Below, piece after piece: positions 21,852-30,111 of a stretch of 36,575 bases of DNA. The translations under genes and the position numbers were made by a program. The stretch spans positions 1 to 36,575 of the forward strand of contig CAVIIX010000019.1 in the NCBI GenBank assembly GCA_963643225.1, in the 5' to 3' direction. The notes under the pieces were generated by a model, which had not been told where the DNA came from, did no database searches, and was given only the letters and a program-made list of their open reading frames with translations. Each line of letters begins with the position of its first letter. The first letter of the stretch is position 1. Source of the stretch: UBA1258 sp963643225 (GTDB lineage Bacteria > Bacillota > Clostridia > Lachnospirales > Lachnospiraceae).

Positions 21852-24236
21852 ATGTATCAGGTAATTAAAAGAGACGGAGAAAAAACAGATTTTACTTTAA
21901 CAAAGATAAGCGATGCCATCATGAAGGCTTTTGTTGCCACTGAAATGGAATATTCCAATGATATCATCGATCTTCTTGCTTTAAAGGTAACCTCTGATTT
22001 TCAGTCTAAGATTAAGGATGGCGCTATAAGCGTTGAGGATATTCAGGACAGCGTAGAGAAGGTACTGGAACAGACCGGTTATACCGATGTTGCAAAGGCA
22101 TATATTCTTTATCGTAAGCAGCGTGAAAAAATGCGCGTTATGAAATCTACCATCCTAGACTATAAGGATGTAGTAAACAGCTACGTAAAGGTAGAAGACT
22201 GGAGAGTTAAGGAAAATTCTACCGTTACATATTCGGTGGGCGGCCTTATTTTATCAAACTCAGGTGCTGTCACTGCCAATTACTGGCTTTCTGAAATCTA
22301 CGATGAAGAAATCGCAGAAGCACACAGAAACGCAGATATTCATATTCATGACTTATCCATGCTTACAGGCTACTGTGCTGGATGGTCCTTAAAGCAGCTT
22401 ATTACCGAAGGCTTAGGCGGTATTACAGGTAAGATTACCTCTGCTCCCGCAAGACATTTATCTGTTTTGTGCAATCAGATGGTTAACTTCCTTGGCATTA
22501 TGCAGAATGAATGGGCAGGCGCTCAGGCTTTCTCGTCCTTTGATACCTACCTTGCACCCTTCGTTAAGATAGACAATCTTTCTTACCATGAAGTAAAGAA
22601 GTGTATTGAAGCCTTTATTTACGGCGTTAATACTCCTTCAAGATGGGGCACACAGGCACCCTTCTCAAATATTACTTTAGACTGGACGGTTCCAAATGAC
22701 CTGGCTGAGCTTCCTGCAATTGTAGGCGGTCAGCCTCAGAGCTTTAAATACAAGGACTGTAAGAAGGAAATGGACATGGTTAACAAGGCATTTATCGAGA
22801 CCATGATTGAAGGCGATGCTAACGGCAGAGGCTTTCAGTATCCTATTCCCACATATTCAATTACCAAGGATTTTGACTGGTCTGAAACCGAGAATAATAA
22901 ATTATTATTCGAAATGACCGCAAAATATGGCACGCCTTATTTCTCTAACTATATCAATTCCGATATGGAGCCTTCAGACGTACGTTCAATGTGCTGTCGT
23001 TTAAGACTTGACTTAAGAGAATTAAGAAAGAAAACCGGTGGCTTCTTTGGTTCGGGCGAATCAACAGGCTCCGTAGGTGTTGTTACCATTAATATGCCCC
23101 GTATCGCATATCTTTCTTCCAATAAGGATGACTTTTATCGCCGTCTGAACAGATTAATGGATATTTCTGCACGCTCCTTAAAGATTAAGAGAGGCGTTAT
23201 TTCAAGGCTTCTTGAAGAGGGCTTATATCCCTATACAAAGAGATATCTTGGATCCTTTGACAATCATTTCTCAACCATTGGTCTTATCGGTATGAACGAG
23301 GTTGGTCTTAACGCTAACTGGTTAAGAGCAGACATGACAGATCCTAAGACTCAGGAATTCACAAAGGAAGTACTTAACCACATGCGTAACCGTTTATCAG
23401 ATTACCAGGAACAGTACGGAGACCTCTATAACCTTGAGGCTACTCCAGCTGAAAGTACTACCTACAGGCTTGCTAAAAACGACAAGAAGAAGTGGCCTGC
23501 AATTAAGACAGCCGGAAAGCCCGGTGATACACCTTACTACACAAATTCCTCCCACTTACCGGTTGACTTTACTTCAGACATCTTTGATGCCCTTGACATT
23601 CAGGATGAATTACAGACTCTTTACACATCTGGTACTGTTTTCCACGCATTCTTAGGTGAAAAGCTTCCTGACTGGAAGGCAGCTGCTAATCTTGTCCGTA
23701 CAATTGCTGAAAATTACAAATTGCCTTATTACACAATGTCACCTACCTACTCTATCTGTAAGAATCACGGATATCTGGCAGGTGAAAAGAAGGTTTGTCC
23801 TTTCTGCGGCGAGGTAACTGAAGTATACAGCCGTATCACGGGCTATTATCGTCCCGTTCAGAATTGGAACGACGGTAAGAGTCAGGAATACGTAAACCGT
23901 ATCACTTACGACATAGCCAATTCTTCCTTAAAGAGACCGGTTGCCAGGATGGTGACAATTTCAAAGGAAGCAGAAGAGGTAAGGGTGGAGGAGCCCATTA
24001 ACGTTAAATACCTTTTCACGACCAAGACCTGCCCTAACTGTAAGCTTGCAAAAGAAATGTTAAAGGGCGAAGACTACATTTTAGTAGATGCCGAGGAAAA
24101 TCAGGAGCTTGTGGAAAGATACCGCATTATGCAGGCACCTACGCTGGTAGTAGTAGACGGTGGAGAATTTAAAAAATACGTAAACGCTTCAAATATTAAA
24201 AAATATGTTGAAACAAAAACTACAGTTACAGTATAA
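21852..24236 (+). CDS. nrdD: Anaerobic (class III) ribonucleotide reductase with fused C-terminal redoxin
   Basis: A protein of about 794 residues that reduces ribonucleoside triphosphates using a glycyl radical. The N-terminal ATP-cone (residues 1-95, YQVIKRDGEKTDF) gives allosteric control. The core carries SVGGLILSNSGAVTANYWL, a zinc-site region with Cys636, His639, Cys649 and Cys652, and the radical loop RITGYYRPVQNWN with Gly664. Unlike standard NrdD, about 85 residues follow that form a glutaredoxin/NrdH-like domain with the active-site motif CPNC (727-730) and the cis-proline segment QAPTLVV. This suggests a thioredoxin/redoxin-dependent NrdD with its reductant built in, rather than a formate-dependent one. 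ATG 21852 is preceded by GGAGGGAG. The activase gene nrdG, often adjacent, is absent here; a terminator follows directly. Confidence 0.94.
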   Translation: MYQVIKRDGEKTDFTLTKISDAIMKAFVATEMEYSNDIIDLLALKVTSDFQSKIKDGAISVEDIQDSVEKVLEQTGYTDVAKAYILYRKQREKMRVMKSTILDYKDVVNSYVKVEDWRVKENSTVTYSVGGLILSNSGAVTANYWLSEIYDEEIAEAHRNADIHIHDLSMLTGYCAGWSLKQLITEGLGGITGKITSAPARHLSVLCNQMVNFLGIMQNEWAGAQAFSSFDTYLAPFVKIDNLSYHEVKKCIEAFIYGVNTPSRWGTQAPFSNITLDWTVPNDLAELPAIVGGQPQSFKYKDCKKEMDMVNKAFIETMIEGDANGRGFQYPIPTYSITKDFDWSETENNKLLFEMTAKYGTPYFSNYINSDMEPSDVRSMCCRLRLDLRELRKKTGGFFGSGESTGSVGVVTINMPRIAYLSSNKDDFYRRLNRLMDISARSLKIKRGVISRLLEEGLYPYTKRYLGSFDNHFSTIGLIGMNEVGLNANWLRADMTDPKTQEFTKEVLNHMRNRLSDYQEQYGDLYNLEATPAESTTYRLAKNDKKKWPAIKTAGKPGDTPYYTNSSHLPVDFTSDIFDALDIQDELQTLYTSGTVFHAFLGEKLPDWKAAANLVRTIAENYKLPYYTMSPTYSICKNHGYLAGEKKVCPFCGEVTEVYSRITGYYRPVQNWNDGKSQEYVNRITYDIANSSLKRPVARMVTISKEAEEVRVEEPINVKYLFTTKTCPNCKLAKEMLKGEDYILVDAEENQELVERYRIMQAPTLVVVDGGEFKKYVNASNIKKYVETKTTVTV

Positions 24237-24252
24237 ATAAAATAATAAGAAG

Positions 24253-24284
24253 AGAGGGTTGTACAATAACAATCCTCTTTTTTT
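24253..24284 (+). terminator. Intrinsic terminator of nrdD
   Basis: AGAGGGTTGT (24253-24262) pairs with ACAATCCTCT (24269-24278) with one G-T pair and a 6-base loop, followed by six T residues. Confidence 0.85.
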
Positions 24285-24301
24285 AAGAGAACCAGGCTGA
24301 G

Positions 24302-24330
24302 GATATTCGCAATCCGCTTAGCTGCCTGCT
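24302..24330 (-). repeat. Inverted third copy of the dispersed repeat
   Basis: Read on the - strand, this 29-bp segment matches the first copy of the tandem pair at 15608-15683 at 27 of 29 positions, including the shared core AAGCGGATTGCGAATATC. It lies between the nrdD terminator and pyrF, again just downstream of a terminator. Confidence 0.75.
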
Positions 24331-24360
24331 TTTATAAAATAACACTTCAGGGAGAAAAAC

Positions 24361-25278
24361 ATGATAAACAGACTGATATCAAAAATCAAAGAAACAAACG
24401 CGCCGATTGTGGTGGGCTTAGATCCGACTCTAAAGCTGTGTCCTGAATTTCTTAAGGAGAAAAATTTTAAGGAATACGGAGCTAATCTAAAAGGTGCTTC
24501 AAGGGCAATGCTTGAATACAATAAAGGAATAATCGATGCAGTCTGTGATCTTGTGCCCTGTGTAAAGCCACAGATTGCAATGTATGAAACCTTCGGCACA
24601 GAGGGTGTCATTGCCTTTAAGGAAACGATTGATTATGCAAAGAGCAAGGGCTTAATTGTACTTGGAGACATTAAGCGAGGCGACATAGGCTCCACAAGCG
24701 AAGCTTATGCACTGGGCCATTTATCGGGAGTAGAAATAGAAGGCGTTAAATATGAAGGCTTTTCTGAGGATTTTGCAACGGTTAATCCATACCTTGGAAT
24801 TGATGGCATCAAGCCCTTTATCGATGTGTGCGCAAAAGAAAGGAAAGGTATATTCGTACTTGTAAAGACTTCAAATCCTTCTTCCAAAGAATTCCAGGAC
24901 AGATTGATTGACGGAAAGCCTCTTTATGAGCATGTAGCGAGAAAGGTTGATGAATGGGGAGCTTCTTTAATGGGAGATACTTACAGCTATGTAGGTGCGG
25001 TTGTTGGAGCTACATACCCAGAAATAGGAGAAGCCTTAAGAAAGGTAATTCCAAAGGCATATATTCTGGTTCCTGGGTACGGCGCTCAGGGCGGCACAGC
25101 CGACGGACTTCGACCTTTCTTTAATGAAGACGGTCTTGGGGCAATCGTCAATTCATCCCGTGGCATTATTGCAGCCTATAAGTCAGAAAAATATCAAAAG
25201 TACGGGGAAGCAGGCTATCAGGAGGCTGCAAGACGTGCTGTTATAGATATGAAGGAAGACATAAACAGAATTTTTTAG
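24361..25278 (+). CDS. pyrF: Orotidine-5'-phosphate decarboxylase, long bacterial type
   Basis: A 305-residue enzyme for the last step of UMP synthesis, decarboxylating OMP. It has the invariant catalytic array DIKRGD (Asp103, Lys105, Asp108), preceded by VVGLDPTLKLCPEF at the N terminus, and later VGATYPEIGEALRK and LVPGYGAQGGT, the phosphate-binding region. The length, longer than the about 240 residues of the E. coli type, places it in the subgroup 2 enzymes common in Clostridia and actinobacteria. The ATG follows GGGAGA at 24350-24355. It is 10 bp before pyrE, so the two form one unit for OMP formation and decarboxylation. No clear promoter is visible in the 76 bp after the nrdD terminator, which contain the dispersed repeat. 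Confidence 0.97.
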   Translation: MINRLISKIKETNAPIVVGLDPTLKLCPEFLKEKNFKEYGANLKGASRAMLEYNKGIIDAVCDLVPCVKPQIAMYETFGTEGVIAFKETIDYAKSKGLIVLGDIKRGDIGSTSEAYALGHLSGVEIEGVKYEGFSEDFATVNPYLGIDGIKPFIDVCAKERKGIFVLVKTSNPSSKEFQDRLIDGKPLYEHVARKVDEWGASLMGDTYSYVGAVVGATYPEIGEALRKVIPKAYILVPGYGAQGGTADGLRPFFNEDGLGAIVNSSRGIIAAYKSEKYQKYGEAGYQEAARRAVIDMKEDINRIF

Positions 25279-25288
25279 GAGAATAAAA

Positions 25289-25966
25289 ATGGAAGCATAC
25301 AAACAGGAATTTATAGAATTCATGGTAAAGTCTGAGGTGTTAAAATTCGGAGACTTTACCCTTAAAAGCGGAAGAAAATCCCCCTTTTTTATGAACGCAG
25401 GCGCCTATGAAACAGGCAGCGAGCTTTATGCCTTAGGCATATATTATGCAAAGGCAATTCATGATAATTTCGGAGATGATTTTGATGTGGTATTCGGTCC
25501 TGCCTATAAAGGAATTCCTTTATCGGTTGTAACCGCAATTGCTTATTCAAAGCTTTATAATAAGGAGGTTAAATATTGTTCTAACAGAAAAGAAGAAAAA
25601 GACCACGGCGCCGATGCGGGCGGATTGTTAGGACATAAATTACAGGATGGAGAAAGAGTGGTAATCGTTGAGGATGTCACCACATCAGGTAAGTCAATTG
25701 AAGAAACCTTCCCAATTATCACAAAGGCTGCGGATATTAAAATTAAAGGCTTAATGGTTTCTTTAGACAGAGAAGAAAAGGGAAAGGGTGATAAAAAGGC
25801 CCTTGATGAAATCAGGGATTTATACGGCTTTGAAACCGCTGCAATTGTAAAAATGAGTGAAGTAAAGGAATTTTTACATAACAGGGAAATCTTTGGAAAA
25901 GTTATAATCAACGATGAAACAGCAAAGGCCATTGACGACTATTACAAGGAATATGGGGCAAAATAA
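25289..25966 (+). CDS. pyrE: Orotate phosphoribosyltransferase
   Basis: A 225-residue type I phosphoribosyltransferase that makes OMP from orotate and PRPP. Key features are the substrate region LKSGRKSPFFMNAG near residue 30, VVFGPAYKGIPLSV, the flexible loop with RKEEKDHGADAGG, and the PRPP-binding loop VVIVEDVTTSGKS (from residue 124). The ATG at 25289 follows AGGAG. Its product is the substrate of the pyrF enzyme encoded 10 bp upstream. No strong terminator follows; a short AAAAATTTTTTT stretch lies just after the stop, and the next gene has its own promoter at 25990. Confidence 0.97.
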   Translation: MEAYKQEFIEFMVKSEVLKFGDFTLKSGRKSPFFMNAGAYETGSELYALGIYYAKAIHDNFGDDFDVVFGPAYKGIPLSVVTAIAYSKLYNKEVKYCSNRKEEKDHGADAGGLLGHKLQDGERVVIVEDVTTSGKSIEETFPIITKAADIKIKGLMVSLDREEKGKGDKKALDEIRDLYGFETAAIVKMSEVKEFLHNREIFGKVIINDETAKAIDDYYKEYGAK

Positions 25967-25989
25967 AAATTTTTTTGTCAAAATATTCA

Positions 25990-26018
25990 TTGTGAGGGGC
26001 TAAATTTACAGATAAAAT
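25990..26018 (+). promoter_or_regulatory. Sigma-A promoter of the small membrane protein and pur operon
   Basis: TTGTGA (25990-25995), a 17-bp spacer and TAAAAT (26013-26018). The ATG at 26028 starts ten bases after the end of the -10 box, leaving only about three untranslated bases and no room for a ribosome site. Confidence 0.65.
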
Positions 26019-26027
26019 AAAATTGTC

Positions 26028-26345
26028 ATGAAGAAACGTAAGGGTAAATACATATATTCAAACAAAGAGCATACAAAGAAGGGAATTTTCTCGACAATTC
26101 TTGCGGGACTTTCCTTTATTTTCCTTGTGCTTTTGATTGTGTCAAGCTTTTTTAAGAAGGGCGATATCTCCATGTCCTACGGAGCCACGGCTTTTCTTTG
26201 CACCATATTTTCGGCTGTTGGCATAATTTTAGGCTACATGGGAAAGAACGAGCCTGAAAAATTCTACCTGTTTTCTTATATAGGTATAGGCTTAAACGTG
26301 CTTGATTTAATGCTGGCAAGTATGATCCTTTACGCCGGAATATAA
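26028..26345 (+). CDS. Small membrane protein, three hydrophobic segments, unknown function
   Basis: A 105-residue protein with a very basic, polar N terminus (MKKRKGKYIYSNKEHTKK) followed by three membrane segments: about residues 20-42 (IFSTILAGLSFIFLVLLIVSS), 50-70 (SYGATAFLCTIFSAVGIILGY) and 80-102 (YLFSYIGIGLNVLDLMLAS). It looks like the small Lachnospiraceae membrane proteins of the DUF6142 kind; I am not certain of the family and no function is known. It has no Shine-Dalgarno sequence; the promoter at 25990-26018 places transcription about three bases before the ATG. It is 26 bp upstream of purE and so probably the first gene of the purine operon, which is an unexpected companion. Confidence 0.75.
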   Translation: MKKRKGKYIYSNKEHTKKGIFSTILAGLSFIFLVLLIVSSFFKKGDISMSYGATAFLCTIFSAVGIILGYMGKNEPEKFYLFSYIGIGLNVLDLMLASMILYAGI

Positions 26346-26371
26346 ATATAAATCCTATGGAGGAAGCATTT

Positions 26372-26878
26372 ATGCCTACAGTATCCATCGTTATGGGCAG
26401 TGACTCGGATATGCCCGTTATGAGTAAGGCCGCAGACATTCTTGAAAAATTCGGCATTGATTATGAAATGAACATCATTTCAGCTCACAGAGAACCAGAT
26501 ACCTTCTTTGAATATGCAAAGACTGCAGAAGAAAGAGGTATTAAAATCATTATTGCAGGCGCCGGCATGGCAGCTCACCTGCCCGGTATGTGTGCAGCTA
26601 TTTTTTCCATGCCTGTTATAGGCATTCCTATGCACACCACGTCTCTTGGTGGCAGAGATTCCCTTTATTCAATAGTACAGATGCCCTCAGGTATTCCCGT
26701 TGCTACCGTTGCAATTAACGGAGGGGTAAACGCAGGGCTTTTGGCAGTTAAAATGCTTTCAATAAGCGATGAAGGCTTAAGAGAAAAAATGAAGGCCTAT
26801 TGCGTTGAATTAAAGGAACAGGTAGAAGAAAAAGATAAAAAATTAAAAGAAGTCGGCTATAAAAACTATTCAAAATAA
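26372..26878 (+). CDS. purE: N5-carboxyaminoimidazole ribonucleotide mutase
   Basis: A protein of about 168 residues of the class I PurE family, which converts N5-CAIR to CAIR in purine synthesis. It has the GSDSDMPVM motif at the start, the SAHREP motif with the catalytic histidine near residue 40, and AGAGMAAHLPGM and GIPMHTTSLGGRDSLYSIVQMPSGIPVATV further on (key words only). ATG 26372 is the right start because GGAGGAAG (26359-26366) is placed eight bases before it; the ATG at 26357 overlaps that site. Class I enzymes usually need PurK to make N5-CAIR, but no purK is in the window. It is followed by purM after 10 bp. Confidence 0.96.
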   Translation: MPTVSIVMGSDSDMPVMSKAADILEKFGIDYEMNIISAHREPDTFFEYAKTAEERGIKIIIAGAGMAAHLPGMCAAIFSMPVIGIPMHTTSLGGRDSLYSIVQMPSGIPVATVAINGGVNAGLLAVKMLSISDEGLREKMKAYCVELKEQVEEKDKKLKEVGYKNYSK

Positions 26879-26888
26879 GGAGATCATC

Positions 26889-27923
26889 ATGGGACTTGAT
26901 TACAAATCTTCCGGCGTTGATATTGAAGCCGGCTACAAATCGGTTGAGCTTATGAAGGAAGCGGTTAAAAGCACCTTCCGCCCGGAGGTACTTGGGGGAA
27001 TTGGAGGCTTTTCAGGTGCCTTTTCTTTAGACAGCATTAAAAATATGGAGGAGCCGGTTCTACTCTCAGGCACAGACGGCTGCGGCACAAAGGTTAAGCT
27101 TGCGTTTTTACTTGATAAGCATGACACCATCGGTATTGATGCTGTGGCAATGTGCGTAAACGACGTAGCCTGCGCAGGGGGCGAGCCCTTATTCTTCCTT
27201 GATTACATCGCCTGCGGCAAAAACTATCCGGAAAAGATTGCTACGATTGTAGGAGGTGTGGCTGAAGGCTGCAGACAGTCAGGCTGTGCACTTGTGGGCG
27301 GAGAAACTGCAGAGCATCCAGGTCTTATGCCGGAGGATGAATACGACCTTGCAGGCTTTTCCGTAGGTGTTGTGGATAAAAAGGATTTAATTACAGGTGA
27401 AAGCATTCTCCCCGGGGACGTGCTTATCGGCCTTGCTTCAACAGGGGTTCATTCAAACGGCTTTTCTTTAGTAAGAAAAGTATTTGATATGACAAAAGAA
27501 AATTTAAATACCTATTACGAAGAACTTGGAAAGACCTTAGGCGAAGCTTTAATCGAGCCTACAAGAATTTACGTAAAGGCTTTAAAGAGCGTAAAGGATG
27601 CAGGCGTTAAAGTCAAGGGCTGCAGCCACATTACAGGCGGCGGCTTTTATGAAAATATACCGAGAATGCTTCCTGAAGGCATTATAGCTTCCGTTGATAA
27701 GGGCAGCTATGAGGTACCTAAGATTTTTAAGCTTTTACAAAAGACCGGAGACATTTCTGATGAAATGATGTACAACACCTTCAACATGGGTATCGGTATG
27801 GTATTGTGTGTGGCAAAAGAGGATGTTGACCTTGTAATCGAAGCAGTAAAGGCAGCCGGTGACACTCCTTATATAATCGGAAGGACCATATCCGGCGAAA
27901 AGGGAGTAATTTTAAATGATTAA
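26889..27923 (+). CDS. purM: Phosphoribosylformylglycinamidine cyclo-ligase (AIR synthetase)
   Basis: A 344-residue enzyme that closes FGAM to AIR with ATP. The N terminus shows the family signature YKSSGVDIEAGYKSVELM, followed by GTDGCGTKVKLAF, the conserved MCVNDVACAGGEPLFFLDY block, GGETAEHPGLM, and GLASTGVHSNGFSLVRK and CSHITGGGFYENIPRML toward the end. Length and order are normal for PurM. The ATG follows AAGGAGA at 26877-26883. Its last 8 bases overlap the start of purN (ATGATTAA), which suggests coupled translation. It provides AIR, two steps before the PurE reaction, though purL, purC, purB and purH are not in this window. Confidence 0.97.
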   Translation: MGLDYKSSGVDIEAGYKSVELMKEAVKSTFRPEVLGGIGGFSGAFSLDSIKNMEEPVLLSGTDGCGTKVKLAFLLDKHDTIGIDAVAMCVNDVACAGGEPLFFLDYIACGKNYPEKIATIVGGVAEGCRQSGCALVGGETAEHPGLMPEDEYDLAGFSVGVVDKKDLITGESILPGDVLIGLASTGVHSNGFSLVRKVFDMTKENLNTYYEELGKTLGEALIEPTRIYVKALKSVKDAGVKVKGCSHITGGGFYENIPRMLPEGIIASVDKGSYEVPKIFKLLQKTGDISDEMMYNTFNMGIGMVLCVAKEDVDLVIEAVKAAGDTPYIIGRTISGEKGVILND

Positions 27924-28521
27924 TATATGCGTATGCGTATCAGGCGGCGGCACTAATTTAGAGGCAATTTTAAAGGCAATTGAAGCAGGCACGATAAAAA
28001 ATGCTTACGTTTCAAGGGTAATAAGTAACAATGCAAATGCTTATGCCTTAACAAGGGCTGAAAATCACGGCATTAAGGGAGTGTGCATATCACCAAAGGA
28101 TTTTTCAGACCGAGCTTTGTTTAATGAGGCTTTATTAAATACCCTGAAAGAAGAGAATCCTGATTTAATCGTGCTTGCGGGTTTTTTAGTAAACGTACCT
28201 GAAATTGTAATAAGAGAATTTAAAAACCGTATTATAAACATTCATCCTTCCTTAATCCCTTCTTTCTGCGGAAAAGGCTATTACGGTCTTAGAGTACATG
28301 AGGGCGTGTTAAACAGAGGCGTAAAGGTAACAGGTGCCACGGTGCATTTTGTGGATGAAGGAATAGATACAGGTAAAATTTTAGCTCAGAAAGCGGTAGA
28401 AGTAATGGATGGAGACACTCCCAAAAAGCTTCAGAAGCGTGTAATGGAACAGGCTGAATGGGTAATTTTACCTAAAGTAATATCAGAAATAGCAGAGGGA
28501 AAAATAAAAATAGGAGAATAG
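27916..28521 (+). CDS. purN: Phosphoribosylglycinamide formyltransferase
   Basis: A 201-residue enzyme that formylates GAR with 10-formyl-THF. The catalytic triad is readable: Asn108 and His110 in INIHPSLIPSF, and Asp147 in GATVHFVDEGIDTG, matching Asn106, His108 and Asp144 of E. coli. The start VCVSGGGTNLEAI is the phosphate-binding loop. It overlaps purM by 8 bases, with GGGAG inside the end of purM as ribosome site, and is two bases from purD, so the three form a tightly coupled block. Confidence 0.97.
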   Translation: MINICVCVSGGGTNLEAILKAIEAGTIKNAYVSRVISNNANAYALTRAENHGIKGVCISPKDFSDRALFNEALLNTLKEENPDLIVLAGFLVNVPEIVIREFKNRIINIHPSLIPSFCGKGYYGLRVHEGVLNRGVKVTGATVHFVDEGIDTGKILAQKAVEVMDGDTPKKLQKRVMEQAEWVILPKVISEIAEGKIKIGE

Positions 28522-28523
28522 GC

Positions 28524-29825
28524 ATGAGGGTTTTGGTAGTAGGAAGCGGCGGAAGAGAACACGCTATAGTTACGAGTGTTGCAAAATCAAAAAGAGTAGA
28601 TAAAATATACTGTGCTCCTGGAAATGCAGGCATTTCAGCGCTTGCCGAATGCGTTGACATTAAGGTAATGGAATTTGAAAGGATAGCCGATTTTGCAAAA
28701 GAAAAGAAAATAGACCTTGTAATTGTGGGCCCTGACGATCCGTTGGTGGGCGGTCTTGTGGACGTGCTTGAAAAAAGAGGCATTCGTGCCTTCGGTCCAA
28801 GGAAAAATGCTGCAATTTTGGAAGGCTCCAAGGCATTTTCAAAGGACTTAATGAAAAAATACAATATTCCTACTGCTGCTTATGAAAATTTTGATTCGGC
28901 AGAGGAAGCTTTGGAGTATTTAAAAACCGCAAAAATGCCGATAGTATTAAAGGCAGACGGACTGGCTCTGGGTAAGGGCGTTTTAATCTGCAATACACTT
29001 GAAGAAGCAAATGCAGGCGTTAAAGAAATAATGTTAGATAAAAAATTCGGAACTGCAGGCAATAAGCTTGTAATTGAAGAATTTATGACAGGCCGTGAGG
29101 TTTCTGTTTTAGCCTTTGTAGACGGTAATACAATTAAGACTATGTCCTCCGCCCAGGACCATAAGCGTGCAAGGGATAACGACGAAGGCTTGAACACAGG
29201 CGGCATGGGTAATTTTTCGCCAAGCCCCTTCTATACTAAAGAGGTAGAGGACTTCTGCAACAAATATATTTATCAGAGGACCGTTGATGCCATGAAGGCT
29301 GAAAAAAGAGAATTTAAGGGAGTGATTTTCTTTGGCCTGATGCTTACTGAAAATGGTCCAAAGGTGCTTGAATTTAATGCCAGATTCGGAGATCCAGAGG
29401 CTCAGGTAGTGCTTACCAGAATGGAAAGTGATATAATTGATGTAATGGAAGCCTGCATCGACGGGTCCTTAGATAAAATCGATTTAAAATTTTCAAATAA
29501 TGCCGCTGTATGCGTGATTTTAGCAAGCGAGGGCTACCCGGAACATTACGAAAAGGGCTTTGAAATTACGGGTTTAGAAAAATTTAAGGATAAAAATGAT
29601 TTTTATTGCTTCCATGCTGGTACAAAATTTGATAAAGATGGTAAAATAGTAACTAACGGTGGCAGAGTTCTGGGAATAACCGCTGTGGGGGCGGATTTAC
29701 AGGATGCAAGAAGGAAAGCCTATGAGGCAACGAGCTGGGTTTCTTTTGCCAACAAATACATGCGTACCGACATCGGCAAGGCAATAGATGAGGTAAAAAT
29801 TTGTGGAGAAAATGAATGCTCTTGA
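28524..29825 (+). CDS. purD: Phosphoribosylamine-glycine ligase (GAR synthetase)
   Basis: A 433-residue ATP-grasp ligase joining phosphoribosylamine and glycine. The N terminus MRVLVVGSGGREHAI is the family signature; ATP-grasp features follow in LKADGLALGKGVLICNT, EEFMTGREVSVLAFVDG, the QDHKRARDNDEGLNTGGMG block and LEFNARFGDPEAQVVL with the metal-binding residues. Length is normal. Its start is two bases after purN, with GGAGA as ribosome site. Its substrate, phosphoribosylamine, is the product of PurF, so the oddity of the PurF-like protein at 18966 bears directly on this enzyme's supply. The last 23 bases overlap the following small gene if that starts at GTG 29803. Confidence 0.97.
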   Translation: MRVLVVGSGGREHAIVTSVAKSKRVDKIYCAPGNAGISALAECVDIKVMEFERIADFAKEKKIDLVIVGPDDPLVGGLVDVLEKRGIRAFGPRKNAAILEGSKAFSKDLMKKYNIPTAAYENFDSAEEALEYLKTAKMPIVLKADGLALGKGVLICNTLEEANAGVKEIMLDKKFGTAGNKLVIEEFMTGREVSVLAFVDGNTIKTMSSAQDHKRARDNDEGLNTGGMGNFSPSPFYTKEVEDFCNKYIYQRTVDAMKAEKREFKGVIFFGLMLTENGPKVLEFNARFGDPEAQVVLTRMESDIIDVMEACIDGSLDKIDLKFSNNAAVCVILASEGYPEHYEKGFEITGLEKFKDKNDFYCFHAGTKFDKDGKIVTNGGRVLGITAVGADLQDARRKAYEATSWVSFANKYMRTDIGKAIDEVKICGENECS

Positions 29826-30111
29826 AGAGCTTTTAAATGAAGATTACGAAAAGCCCACGCGCTGCTCAAAATGCGGCAAAATGCTTAAATATGTGGGTAT
29901 CGGTGAATATAAATGTGAGGAATGTGGCTTTACGGAATATGATGATTACGGTCTTGTAAGAGCCTATCTTGAAAAATATCCGGGGGCTAATGAGCTTCAG
30001 ATTGAGCGTGCCACGGGTGTATCAAGAAAAGTAATCAACATGCTGGTGCGTCAGGGTAAATTTGACGTAAAAAAAGGAGCTTCATTGCCCTTGGGAGGTA
30101 ATAATGATTAA
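29803..30111 (+). CDS. Small zinc-ribbon plus helix-turn-helix protein (YvyF-like)
   Basis: A 102-residue protein with a four-cysteine zinc ribbon (Cys21, Cys24, Cys38, Cys41 in CSKCGK and CEECGF), then an alpha-helical segment (LVRAYLEKYPGANELQIERATGVSRKVINMLVRQGKF, given here as residues about 49-86) that reads as a winged or MerR-like helix-turn-helix. This two-part plan resembles the small YvyF-type proteins known from flagellar operons. Its job is unknown; it may bind DNA or a protein partner. GTG 29803 is favoured because GAGG (29790-29793) is correctly spaced before it; ATG 29812, three codons on, is the alternative. It overlaps purD at its start and the SH3b gene at its end (ATGATTAA, 8 bases), so it is translated with both. 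Confidence 0.72.
   Translation: MEKMNALEELLNEDYEKPTRCSKCGKMLKYVGIGEYKCEECGFTEYDDYGLVRAYLEKYPGANELQIERATGVSRKVINMLVRQGKFDVKKGASLPLGGNND

Noticed and set aside
26345..26372. Purine riboswitch or PurR box before purE
   Set aside because: Only 26 bp separate the two genes and no conserved purine-aptamer or PurBox sequence was seen there or in front of 26028.
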